Below, piece by piece: positions 56,925 to 64,000 of a stretch of 64,000 bases of DNA; within the stretch, counting starts at the first letter, position 1; each line of letters opens with the position of its first letter. The notes below the pieces were generated by a model. That model had not been told where the DNA came from. It did not search any database and saw only the letters and a program-made list of their open reading frames with translations. Source of the stretch: Aquabacterium sp. (lineage in GTDB: Bacteria > Pseudomonadota > Gammaproteobacteria > Burkholderiales > Burkholderiaceae_C). Where the stretch lies: NCBI RefSeq assembly GCF_016195855.1, contig NZ_JACPYU010000025.1:36953-100952 (forward strand), written 5' to 3'. The position numbers and the translations under genes were made by a program.

Positions 56925-57794
56925 TCAGGCCACAGGGTGCACCACAGCGAGCCAGGCCATCAGGCCCAGCACCTCGGTGATCTGCTGGCTGGCGCCCAGC
57001 GTGTCCCCCGTGAAGCCGCCCAGGCGCTTGCTGAACCAGCGGGCGCAGAAGGCCGCACCCAGCGCCATCGCCAGCGTCGACTTCATCAAGGCGGCCAGCA
57101 AGGTCCCGGCAGGCCAGGCCGTGAAGCCGAACCACAACCACATCAGCCCCGCCACGGCACCCGTCATCATGACAGCGCCCAGCAGGTTGAGCCAGGACAC
57201 CTGCATGGCCAGCGGCTTGGCCTTGGCATGGTCCAGATCACCGGCATAGGGCAGGAAACGGATGAGGCAGACCGGCACCAGGCGCGAGGCTGCATGGCAC
57301 CAGACCAGGGCCATCATGGTCCAGGCCAGCAGAACCTGCCTGACGTGGCTGGACTCGGCGCTGTCGAGTTCATTGAGCAAAGGTGTGGCCAGCGAGGCCA
57401 GCACCGTGGCTTTGAGGATCAGCATGAGGATCAGGCCCAATGCGCCGTAGGAGCCCAGGCGCGAGTCCTTCATGATGGTCAACGCACGCTCGCGGCTGAC
57501 CGCGCCCCCCAGCCCATCGCAGGTATCGGCCAGCCCGTCTTCATGAAAGCCGCCCGTGAGCCACACGGTGAAGGCCATGCTCAGCACGACCGCCACCACC
57601 GGTGGCCACCAGAAGGCGGTGGCAGCCAGCACCAGTGCACCCGCCAGGCCCACCAGTGCACCCACCAAGGGGAAGTAGCGCAGGCAACCTTGCAACCAGG
57701 CCGGCTCGAAACCCACCCAGCCTGGCACCGGCACCCGCGTGAGGAACTGCAGGGCGATCAGGCTCAGGCGGAGTTCATGCAGCAAGGCTTTCAT
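56925..57794 (-). CDS. cobS: Adenosylcobinamide-GDP ribazoletransferase
   Basis: The integral membrane enzyme joins adenosylcobinamide-GDP and alpha-ribazole (phosphate) in the nucleotide-loop assembly of cobalamin. It has 289 residues and about six hydrophobic segments, with the characteristic FLTRVPVPG, FPLVGALVG and the acidic TGGFHEDGLADTCDGLGGAVSRERALTIMKDSRLGSYG. The last region binds metal and substrate. It starts 7 bases after cobT. Confidence 0.94.
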   Translation of the reverse strand: MKALLHELRLSLIALQFLTRVPVPGWVGFEPAWLQGCLRYFPLVGALVGLAGALVLAATAFWWPPVVAVVLSMAFTVWLTGGFHEDGLADTCDGLGGAVSRERALTIMKDSRLGSYGALGLILMLILKATVLASLATPLLNELDSAESSHVRQVLLAWTMMALVWCHAASRLVPVCLIRFLPYAGDLDHAKAKPLAMQVSWLNLLGAVMMTGAVAGLMWLWFGFTAWPAGTLLAALMKSTLAMALGAAFCARWFSKRLGGFTGDTLGASQQITEVLGLMAWLAVVHPVA

Positions 57795-57801
57795 GCCCGC
57801 A

Positions 57802-58872
57802 TCATGCCTCGTCTGCGGGGCGTTGCCCGGCGTCGTGATCCGAGTTGCTCACCCCTGCGACCTCAAAGCTGGCCATCTCCCGCAGGATGCGGCAGGCCGA
57901 CTCCAACAGGGGCCAGGCCAATGCGGCACCGGAGCCCTCGCCCAGGCGCAGATGGAGCTTGAGCAAAGGTTTAGCGTGGAGGTGCTTGAGCAACAAGGCA
58001 TGGCCGGACTCATCGGACTGGTGCGCAAACACGCAACGCTGCAGCACCAAGGGCTGCAGCCTCGACGCGACCAGCACGGCACTGCTGGTGATGAAGCCAT
58101 CGACGACGATCACGCGGTTCTCGGCCGCGGCCTGCAGGATGGCACCCACCATCATCGCGATCTCGAAGCCACCAAATGCGGCCAGCGTTGCCATGGGCGA
58201 CACCGCATCGACATGCAGCGAGAGCACCTCCCGCAGCACATCCAGCTTGCGCTGGTAGGCGGCATCGTCCAGCCCCGTGCCACGCCCGGCGCAAGCCAGC
58301 AAAGGCTCGCCCAGCAAGCGGGCCATCAGCAAGGTGGCGCTCGATGTGTTGCCGATGCCCATTTCGCCCAGCAGCACGGTGTTGCCTGGCAGGCTGCGGA
58401 TCACCTCCTTGCCGTGTGCCATGGCCTGCTCGCACTGCTGTGCGCTCATGGCGGCCTGGCGCGAACTGTCGGCGGTGCCGGGTGCCACCTTGCGGATCTG
58501 CAGGCCGGCACGCGGTGCGAAATCATGGGCCACACCCGCGTCCACCACGGTCAGGGCCAGGCCATGCTGGCGCGCCAGCACGCTGACGGCGGCACCACCA
58601 GCCAGGAAGTTCTCGACCATCTGCCAGGTCACGTCGCTCGGGTAGGCGGACACGCCGCGCGCGGCCAGGCCATGGTCGCCCGCGAACACCACCATCTGAG
58701 GCTGCACCAAATGCGGGTCGAGCCTGGACTGGATCAGGCCCAGCTGCCGGCCCAGTGTTTCAAGCTGGCCGAGTGCGCCCAGGGGCTTGGTCTTGTGGTC
58801 GATCAGATGCTGCAGCTTCTGGGCCAGTCCCGTGTTGTTCAAATCGTTGAGGGGACCGTGTGTCTGTGTCAT
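57802..58872 (-). CDS. cobT: Nicotinate-nucleotide-dimethylbenzimidazole phosphoribosyltransferase
   Basis: The enzyme makes alpha-ribazole 5'-phosphate, the lower-ligand precursor of cobalamin. It has 356 residues with DHKTKPLGALGQLE, VVFAGDHGLAARGVSAYP, GEMGIGNTSSAT, GRGTGLDD and a conserved Glu in LRLGEGSGAALAWPLL (the catalytic base region). The ATG at 58872 (MTQTHGPL) is preferred to the frame start at 58896, which overlaps the preceding stop. It lies 20 bases after the BtuF-like gene. Confidence 0.94.
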   Translation of the reverse strand: MTQTHGPLNDLNNTGLAQKLQHLIDHKTKPLGALGQLETLGRQLGLIQSRLDPHLVQPQMVVFAGDHGLAARGVSAYPSDVTWQMVENFLAGGAAVSVLARQHGLALTVVDAGVAHDFAPRAGLQIRKVAPGTADSSRQAAMSAQQCEQAMAHGKEVIRSLPGNTVLLGEMGIGNTSSATLLMARLLGEPLLACAGRGTGLDDAAYQRKLDVLREVLSLHVDAVSPMATLAAFGGFEIAMMVGAILQAAAENRVIVVDGFITSSAVLVASRLQPLVLQRCVFAHQSDESGHALLLKHLHAKPLLKLHLRLGEGSGAALAWPLLESACRILREMASFEVAGVSNSDHDAGQRPADEA

Positions 58873-58892
58873 GTTGTTTTGCTTTCGTTGGC

Positions 58893-59711
58893 TCAAGTTG
58901 TCTGTTCAAAGCCCAGGCCCTGCAAGGTCGTGCCCGCGCAGGTGGCCAGCGCGGACAGCACCGCGACCAGGCCGCACTCGATGGCCGCAGGCCCTGGCGC
59001 CAGGATGTCGGAAGAAGGCACATCGCGCATCAGGGCATGGAGCTCGGCAAAGCCGGGGCGAGCCTGCACCTGATCCACGTCGAAGCGCTGGCCACACCAC
59101 GAGCCCAGGATCACCTGAGGGCGTGCCGCCAGGATCTGCTCTGCCGTCACGGCCCGTGCGCTGAAGGGATCTCGGGGCGCGATCTCGGCAAAGACGTCCA
59201 CCCCGCCGGCCAGGCTGATGAGCTCGCTCACCCACTGGATACCGCATGTCAAAGGCGAGTGCCATTCCTCGAAGTAGACGCGGGGCTGGAAAGGCAGGCG
59301 CGCTGCGGCCTGGGCCACGCGGGCCTTGATGCCATCCAGATGAGCGATGAGGTCGCGGGCCTTCTCGGGCTCACCCACCACCTCGCCCAGGGTGCGGACC
59401 ATGTCGTTGATGCCGGCCAATGTGCGGTGGTGAAAGCACAAGGTCTGCACGCCAGCCGCCTCGACCTCATCAAGCAACTTGCGTTGAACGTGCGAGTAGC
59501 CGATGACCAGATCGGGCGTCACCGACAGGATCTTGTCCAGCTTGCCGGTCTTGAAGCCGCTGATCTTGGGCTTGCTTTCGCGGGCTTGTGGCGGGTAGAC
59601 CGTGAAGCCGGAGATGCCGACCAGACGGTCTTGCACACCCAGTCGATAAAGGATGTCCACCGCCTCGGTGGACAGGCTGGCAATGCGTTGCGGGGATGGG
59701 GCAAGGTTCAC
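58893..59711 (-). CDS. BtuF-like cobalamin-binding protein without a signal peptide
   Basis: The protein has 272 residues of helical-backbone binding-protein fold (PF01497 type): RIASLSTEAVDILYRLG, VGISGFTVYPPQAR, LVIGYSHVQRKLLDEVEAAGVQTL, YFEEWHSPLTCGIQWVSELISLAGG, VILGSWCGQRFD. These are features of corrinoid- or siderophore-binding proteins such as BtuF. No signal peptide is present: the GTG start overlaps the cobQ stop (GTGA), and the reading frame upstream reaches a stop codon before any start. It would thus stay in the cytoplasm, inside a cobalamin synthesis operon and with no btuCD beside it. A role as intracellular corrinoid carrier is an inference. Confidence 0.82.
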   Translation of the reverse strand: MNLAPSPQRIASLSTEAVDILYRLGVQDRLVGISGFTVYPPQARESKPKISGFKTGKLDKILSVTPDLVIGYSHVQRKLLDEVEAAGVQTLCFHHRTLAGINDMVRTLGEVVGEPEKARDLIAHLDGIKARVAQAAARLPFQPRVYFEEWHSPLTCGIQWVSELISLAGGVDVFAEIAPRDPFSARAVTAEQILAARPQVILGSWCGQRFDVDQVQARPGFAELHALMRDVPSSDILAPGPAAIECGLVAVLSALATCAGTTLQGLGFEQTT

Positions 59712-61216
59712 GATTGGGGGGCTTTCAACAAAGACATCAAGGCACCGGGCTCAAAGTGCCGCTCGACATAGTCGGCCAGGCCCTCGAACACCTGGGACAG
59801 CACAGGCACCTGGCTGCCCAGCAAGGCCCGCAAGACCGGCTCGGACTCGAACAAGCCGTGCAGATACAGGCCCAGCACCTGGCCTTGCTGCCAGCCCAGC
59901 GCATGGCCATGGCCATCCAGCAAGACGGGATGGGCGCGCGACGAGACGGCCTGGGTGCGCCCGTGGTGGATTTCGTAGCCGCGGGTCGGCACACCGGACA
60001 AGGCAGACCAGGCGCCAGGCATGCCCGGCACGAATTGCGCGGCGGTGTCCTGCAGCAGCTTGCTGGCGTCAAAGCGCGTACGGACATCCAACAGACCCAG
60101 GCCAGGCATTTCGCCGCTCGGCGGGTCTTCGTTCGACTCGATGCCATCGGGGTCGGACAAGGTCTGCCCCAGCATTTGCAGGCCACCGCAAATGCCCAGC
60201 ACCGCCCCGCCCCGCTGCACATGACCAGCGATGGCGTGGTCCAGGCCTTGCGCGCGCAACCAGGCCAGATCAGAGCGGGTGTGTTTGGAGCCCGGCAGGA
60301 TCACCCAGTCGGCGCAGTCCAGGTCAGCGGGCTGACGTGCCCAGACCAGGCGCACATGCGAGGCCGAACGCAAGGGCTGGAACTCGTCGAGGTTGCTGAT
60401 GCGGGGGTAGGCCAGCACGGCCACACGCAGGATGCGCTGGCCATGGCGATCATGCTGCTGGGCCGGCCCGGTGGCGGCGTCATCGAACACGCCGTCTTCT
60501 TCGGGCAGGCCATGGCCGCGCCACATGGGCAAGACCGCCAGCGTGGGCACGCCGGTGAGGTCCTGCAGTTGCTGAGGCCCGGGCGCAAGCAGGCTGGCAT
60601 CGCCGCGGAAGCGGTTGAGCACAAAGCCCTTGATCAAGGCGCGCTCGTGCGCGGGCAGCAGTTGGTGCGTCCCGTACAGATGGGCAAAGGCGCCGCCCCG
60701 GTCGATGTCGGTGACCAGCAGGCAAGCCGCCTGCGCTGCCAGCGCGGTGCGCATGTTGACGTAGTCACTGCTGTGCAGGTTGATCTCGGCTGGCGAGCCC
60801 GCCCCTTCGATCACCACCACCTCGTGGTCGGCCATCAGCGCCTGGAGCCCGGCTTGCGCGTGGGGCCACAGTTGCTCACTGCGTTCACGCCAGGGCACGC
60901 TTTGCAGGTCGGGTCGCACCTCGCCCATGACCACGACCTGGCTGGCCGTGTCCTTCTCGGGTTTGAGCAGGATGGGGTTCATGCGCACATCGGGGCCGAT
61001 GCCGGCAGCCAGCGCCTGGAAATACTGGGCGCTGCCGATCTCGCCCATGCGCCCCTGCAGACCGGGCACCACGCGCGCGTTGTTGCTCATGTTCTGCGCC
61101 TTGAAGGGCGCCACCTTGAACCCTTGTCGGGCATACCAGCGGCACAAGGCCGTGGTCAACCAGCTCTTGCCGGCCCCGCTGGTGGTGCCCAGCACCATCA
61201 CGGCTCTGGCGCTCAT
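59708..61216 (-). CDS. cobQ: Cobyric acid synthase
   Basis: The glutamine-dependent amidase adds four amide groups to adenosylcobyrinate diamide. It has 502 residues: an N-terminal dethiobiotin-synthetase-like ATP domain (MVLGTTSGAGKSWLTTALCR; NMSNNARVVP; VVIEGAGSPAEINL) and a C-terminal class I amidotransferase (WVILPGSKHTRSDL; Cys in GGAVLGICGGLQMLG; His in LGLYLHGLFES). The ATG at 61216 is used; the frame is open 102 bases further upstream inside the aminotransferase gene. The start overlaps the preceding stop (ATGA) and the stop overlaps the next start (GTGA). Confidence 0.95.
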   Translation of the reverse strand: MSARAVMVLGTTSGAGKSWLTTALCRWYARQGFKVAPFKAQNMSNNARVVPGLQGRMGEIGSAQYFQALAAGIGPDVRMNPILLKPEKDTASQVVVMGEVRPDLQSVPWRERSEQLWPHAQAGLQALMADHEVVVIEGAGSPAEINLHSSDYVNMRTALAAQAACLLVTDIDRGGAFAHLYGTHQLLPAHERALIKGFVLNRFRGDASLLAPGPQQLQDLTGVPTLAVLPMWRGHGLPEEDGVFDDAATGPAQQHDRHGQRILRVAVLAYPRISNLDEFQPLRSASHVRLVWARQPADLDCADWVILPGSKHTRSDLAWLRAQGLDHAIAGHVQRGGAVLGICGGLQMLGQTLSDPDGIESNEDPPSGEMPGLGLLDVRTRFDASKLLQDTAAQFVPGMPGAWSALSGVPTRGYEIHHGRTQAVSSRAHPVLLDGHGHALGWQQGQVLGLYLHGLFESEPVLRALLGSQVPVLSQVFEGLADYVERHFEPGALMSLLKAPQS

Positions 61217-62289
61217 GCGGCACTCCTGCTGGGCTGCTTGCGCAAGGCCATCCATTGGTCCAGGGCCTTCAGCAAGGCCGCTTGCGCCTGCGGCTGATGC
61301 ACACGCCAGCGCACCCATCCAGGCAGGCCAAGGTTGGCCGCATCACGCCATTTGAGGCCCTGCGCCCGCAGGAAGGTGTTCAGGTCATGCAGATCAGCCG
61401 CGTCCAGCAAGGGGTGGCGGCTGACCACGAAGTTGGTGCAAGTGGCTTGATGAACCCAAGCTCGCTCGACCAAGGCAGCTTGTTGCCGGCGCAGGCCTTC
61501 ACGCAGGGTGTCATGCGCCCGTGCCAGCCAGTCCTGCACGGCCGCGCTCGGCCATTGGGTCAGCAAGCTCACCCCTTCTGCGGACAAGACCCAACTCGGC
61601 GCGAGATGCTGCAGGGAAGGCAGCAGGCCAGCCTGGTCAGCAACGGGTGCCAGCATCCACCCTGCCCTGACCCCCGTCAGGCCCAAGGCTTTGTTGGGCG
61701 AATACAGCTGCCAGCAACGCTCGGCGCACGCTACAGGAACGGGGTCATGGCCCTGCAAGCGCAAGGGCTCGTAGGCACGGTCCAGTGCCACGATCAAACC
61801 GGGGTGCATGCGCTGCGCGTGGGCCAAGGCAGACCAGAAGTCCGCAGGCAAGCTGCTACCCGTCGGGTTGCAGGGCTCGCACAACCACAGCAACACGGGG
61901 CCTTGCAGGATGAGATCGGGGTAGTGCGCCATCGGCTGCACGTTCATGCCCAGCGCCAGCGCGGCCGTGCGGTAATCACCATAAGCAGGCTCGGGCACGC
62001 AGACTTGGCGATACCCGGCCAGGAAGGCCGCAAGCGTGAGGCGGCGAATGCCCTCGCTGCTGCCGGCCGTGGGCACGATGCGCGCCGCGTCCACACCATG
62101 CCATTGCGCCAGGGCCTGGCGCACACTGGCGTAGGTGGGCTCGGGGTAGAGGCGCCTGTCTGCGGTCAGCAAGCGCGCCAGCAAGTCCGCGGGCAGGGGC
62201 ACCGCGTTGGCGTTGCTGGAGAAGTCCCACTCAATGGGTGGGCCATCGTCCTGGCCACCATGCACGTGCAGGTTCAATGCCGACACCAT
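61213..62289 (-). CDS. PLP-dependent L-threonine-O-3-phosphate decarboxylase (CobC/CobD type)
   Basis: The enzyme makes (R)-1-aminopropan-2-ol phosphate, the linker of the nucleotide loop. It has 358 residues of fold-type I aminotransferase: DFSSNANAVPLP, YPEPTYASVRQALA, WLCEPCNPTGSSLP, the PLP lysine in LYSPNKALGLTGVRAGW and a C-terminal RWRVHQPQA. Naming differs: CobC in Pseudomonas denitrificans, CobD in Salmonella. The ATG at 62289 overlaps the cbiB stop (TGATG). The frame is open upstream inside cbiB without homology. Confidence 0.92.
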   Translation of the reverse strand: MVSALNLHVHGGQDDGPPIEWDFSSNANAVPLPADLLARLLTADRRLYPEPTYASVRQALAQWHGVDAARIVPTAGSSEGIRRLTLAAFLAGYRQVCVPEPAYGDYRTAALALGMNVQPMAHYPDLILQGPVLLWLCEPCNPTGSSLPADFWSALAHAQRMHPGLIVALDRAYEPLRLQGHDPVPVACAERCWQLYSPNKALGLTGVRAGWMLAPVADQAGLLPSLQHLAPSWVLSAEGVSLLTQWPSAAVQDWLARAHDTLREGLRRQQAALVERAWVHQATCTNFVVSRHPLLDAADLHDLNTFLRAQGLKWRDAANLGLPGWVRWRVHQPQAQAALLKALDQWMALRKQPSRSAA

Positions 62290-63251
62290 CAGCGCCCCCA
62301 CCCGATGACCAGGGGCACCGCCTGCACCAACGCGCTCACCAGCGCCGCCAGCCAGGCAGCGCGGCCGGCCATGAGCAAGGCCGCCTGCGTGTGCCTGGCC
62401 AGCGGTGCGCCCGCCTGTTCGTTCAAGGCATAGGCCCCGGGCTTGCGCAGGCTCACGCCCAGGAGCAAGGCCATGGCGCCCATGGGCCAGCCACCATTGG
62501 GTGAAGGCGTGAGCCGGGCCTGGGCGCGCATGCGCGCAAGACCTGGCCAGCACCCCGCCGCCGCACACAAGAGCAAGGCCGTCAGGCGCGCGGGCAGCCA
62601 GGACAAGAGGTCGTCCAGCTTCGCGGCCCATTTGCCGGCCCATTCATAAGGGCCGCGGTGGCCCCACATCGCATCGGCCGTGTTGGCAAAACGGTAGAGC
62701 GCCGCGCCAGGCAGGCCCAGCAAGGCGAACCAGAACAAGGGCGCGACCAGGGAGTCGTTGAGGTTCTCAGCCAGCGACTCGATGGCGCTTTCACGCACGC
62801 CCACGTCATCCAGTTGATGGACATCGCGGCTTACCAGGCGCCGCAACTGCGTCTGCCCGGCCTGCAGCGACTGGCCCAGCGCTTGCTCGACCTGGTGAAC
62901 CTCGTCACGCAGCATGCGCCACGCCAGAAAGGGCTTGAGCAACAAGCCCAGCCCCAGGCCGGCCAGGATGGCGGAGGCCCATGCGGGCCAGGCCAGCGTG
63001 GACACCAGCCAGTGCCAGCCCAACTCCATGGCCAACCCGACGGCCGTCACCAGGCAGGCCCCCAGGCACCAGGCCATGGCGCCACCCAGCAGGGCCAGCG
63101 GCGCAGGCAGGTGTGTCAAAGCCGGCCCCATCAAACCCAGGTAGCGCCCCATGACCACCACGGGGTGCACCCATGCAGGCGGCTCGCCCCAAAGGCGGTC
63201 CACCCACAAGGCCACCAGCACGGCCAGCATGCAAGCCAGGATCCAGGCCAT
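62289..63251 (-). CDS. cbiB: Adenosylcobinamide-phosphate synthase
   Basis: The membrane enzyme has 320 residues and attaches aminopropanol phosphate to adenosylcobyric acid. Typical motifs are DRLWGEPPAWVHPVVVMGR, LVSRDVHQLDDVGVRESAIESLAENLNDSLVAPLFWFALLGLPGAALYRFANTADAMWGHR-type core (in segments), and PSPNGGWPMGAMALLLGV. Called CobD in the aerobic nomenclature. It starts 7 bases after cobO. Confidence 0.94.
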   Translation of the reverse strand: MAWILACMLAVLVALWVDRLWGEPPAWVHPVVVMGRYLGLMGPALTHLPAPLALLGGAMAWCLGACLVTAVGLAMELGWHWLVSTLAWPAWASAILAGLGLGLLLKPFLAWRMLRDEVHQVEQALGQSLQAGQTQLRRLVSRDVHQLDDVGVRESAIESLAENLNDSLVAPLFWFALLGLPGAALYRFANTADAMWGHRGPYEWAGKWAAKLDDLLSWLPARLTALLLCAAAGCWPGLARMRAQARLTPSPNGGWPMGAMALLLGVSLRKPGAYALNEQAGAPLARHTQAALLMAGRAAWLAALVSALVQAVPLVIGWGR

Positions 63252-63258
63252 GTGCCCG

Positions 63259-63828
63259 TCAGTCCTCGATGCCGCGTTGCGCCGGCACGCCGGCGTTGTA
63301 ATGATGCTTGATCAGTGTCATCTCGGTCACGGTGTCGGCCAGGTCAATCAGCTCCTGGGGGGCGCCCCGGCCCGTCAGCACCACGTTGACGTGCGAGGGG
63401 CGCTCACGCAGCACCTTCAGCACAGCCTCCAGATCCAGCCAGCCGTATCGCAAGGGGTAGGTGATCTCATCGAGCACCACCAGGAAATGTTCGCCCGCGG
63501 TGATGGTGGCGGCTGCACGCTCCCAGCCTTCGCGTGCCAGCTGGCCAGAGTGCTCCAGGTCCTTGCTCTTCCAGCTGAAGCCATCCCCCAGACCTTCAAT
63601 GGGCACGCCCAGTTGCTCGAACACGCGGTGTTCGCCAAAGCGGGCGCTGGGCACCTTCATGAACTGGTAGATCTTGACGGCCTTGCCCCGGCCATGGGCG
63701 CGCAAGGCCAGGCCGAAGGCCGCGGTGCTCTTGCCCTTGCCGTCACCGGTGTTGATCAGGATCAGGCCGCGTCGGTCACCTGCGGGCTTCTCGACCTGAC
63801 GGTCGACGGGGGGCTTTTCGATTTCCAT
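63259..63828 (-). CDS. cobO: Corrinoid adenosyltransferase
   Basis: The protein has 189 residues of the CobA/CobO/BtuR family and transfers the adenosyl group of ATP to the cobalt of corrinoids. Walker A reads NTGDGKGKSTAAFG; VKIYQFMKVP, LVVLDEITYPLRYGWLD and VVLTGRGAPQELIDLADTVTEM complete the family pattern. It lies 23 bases after the cobB stop and 7 bases before cbiB. Confidence 0.95.
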   Translation of the reverse strand: MEIEKPPVDRQVEKPAGDRRGLILINTGDGKGKSTAAFGLALRAHGRGKAVKIYQFMKVPSARFGEHRVFEQLGVPIEGLGDGFSWKSKDLEHSGQLAREGWERAAATITAGEHFLVVLDEITYPLRYGWLDLEAVLKVLRERPSHVNVVLTGRGAPQELIDLADTVTEMTLIKHHYNAGVPAQRGIED

Positions 63829-63851
63829 GAGGGACTCCGTTGGAAGGTGCG

Positions 63852-64000
63852 TCAGCGCGCGGGGCCGAACAGGCCCGCCACAGCGAGTGGATTGGAGGGG
63901 AAGTACATGTGCAGGAAGGAGGCATGAAGACGCCCCTCCTGATAGATGGCTTCAGGCTGGCCATTGAAACGCTGCGCCGTGGTCTGCAAGGCGGGCGTCA
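63852..64000 (-). CDS. cobB: C-terminal end of a CobB/CbiA-type cobyrinate a,c-diamide synthase (runs off the window)
   Basis: The last 48 codons of a minus-strand gene are visible before its TGA at 63852-63854. The translation contains QRFNGQPEAIYQEGRLHASF and LHMYFPSNPLA, which resembles the C-terminus of the CobB/CbiA amidotransferase domain, with its Gly-x-x-x-ASxLHxxF pattern around the catalytic His. Position at the head of the visible cobalamin operon, just before cobO, supports this. The assignment rests on a short fragment. Confidence 0.6.
   Translation of the reverse strand, partial: TPALQTTAQRFNGQPEAIYQEGRLHASFLHMYFPSNPLAVAGLFGPAR

Noticed and set aside
63776-63964. 62-codon minus-strand open frame at the right end
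   Set aside because: A different minus-strand frame that stops at 63852 matches the CobB C-terminus and fits the operon; this one overlaps the start of cobO.

Overview
The window is GC-rich chromosomal DNA (coding regions about 65% G+C) from a betaproteobacterium of the order Burkholderiales, most likely in the Comamonadaceae/Leptothrix-Aquabacterium-Ideonella neighbourhood. This rests on the ubiG-gph, ubiJ-ubiB and fmdB-DUF502-aspS-nudB-clsB gene orders, the AcoR/AcoD pair, an EpsL-type exopolysaccharide barrel with a PEP-CTERM-like protein, and the late cobalamin operon. No rRNA, tRNA, CRISPR array, prophage or transposase gene was seen.

Layout: 1-1560 is a two-component pair (truncated membrane sensor plus LuxR-type regulator) facing a secreted hypothetical protein. 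2619-7773 holds acnB and the penicillin-binding protein mrcA. 7909-12317 holds an NAD(P)-binding epimerase-like protein, an HxlR regulator divergent from an alpha/beta hydrolase, a YgjP-like metalloprotein and exonuclease I. 12427-17008 is a tightly coupled signalling operon: TonB-dependent receptor, YfiR-like periplasmic protein and a CHASE8 hybrid histidine kinase. 17012-22651 has a FabH2-like condensing enzyme, a second very large hybrid kinase and a PepSY/cytochrome b561 pair behind a Fur-box-like site. 22693-30415 carries an RluA pseudouridine synthase, an Aer-like chemoreceptor, a bile-acid-symporter-like transporter, acnA and an uncharacterised protein with an HExxxH motif. 30544-33824 has an AlkD-like protein, a secreted lipase, an ArsC/YffB-like protein and the PEP-CTERM-like protein. 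34160-37988 is the divergent acoD/acoR pair with a sigma-54 promoter and a paired upstream activator site. 38098-39518 is ubiG-gph.

39599-40275 is non-coding and consists of two roughly 290-bp copies of one structured element in inverted orientation; compensatory changes preserve several hairpins. 40360-45576 is a leftward exopolysaccharide operon (sugar-phosphate transferase, EpsL-type barrel, galE, manC) with a terminator at its end and a large leader hairpin. 45792-56264 is a rightward housekeeping run: ubiJ, ubiB, a sodium:solute symporter, fmdB, DUF502, aspS, a CsgG-like lipoprotein, nudB, an EEP phosphatase and clsB. 56307-64000 is a leftward late-cobalamin operon (cobB fragment, cobO, cbiB, cobC/D aminotransferase, cobQ, BtuF-like protein, cobT, cobS, CobC-type phosphatase) in which most genes overlap or nearly touch.

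The most unusual items are the covarying inverted repeat pair, the TonB receptor-YfiR-CHASE8 kinase operon (a YfiBNR-like sensory unit whose output is a phosphorelay rather than c-di-GMP synthesis), the HExxxH protein, and several near-perfect palindromes in promoter regions.
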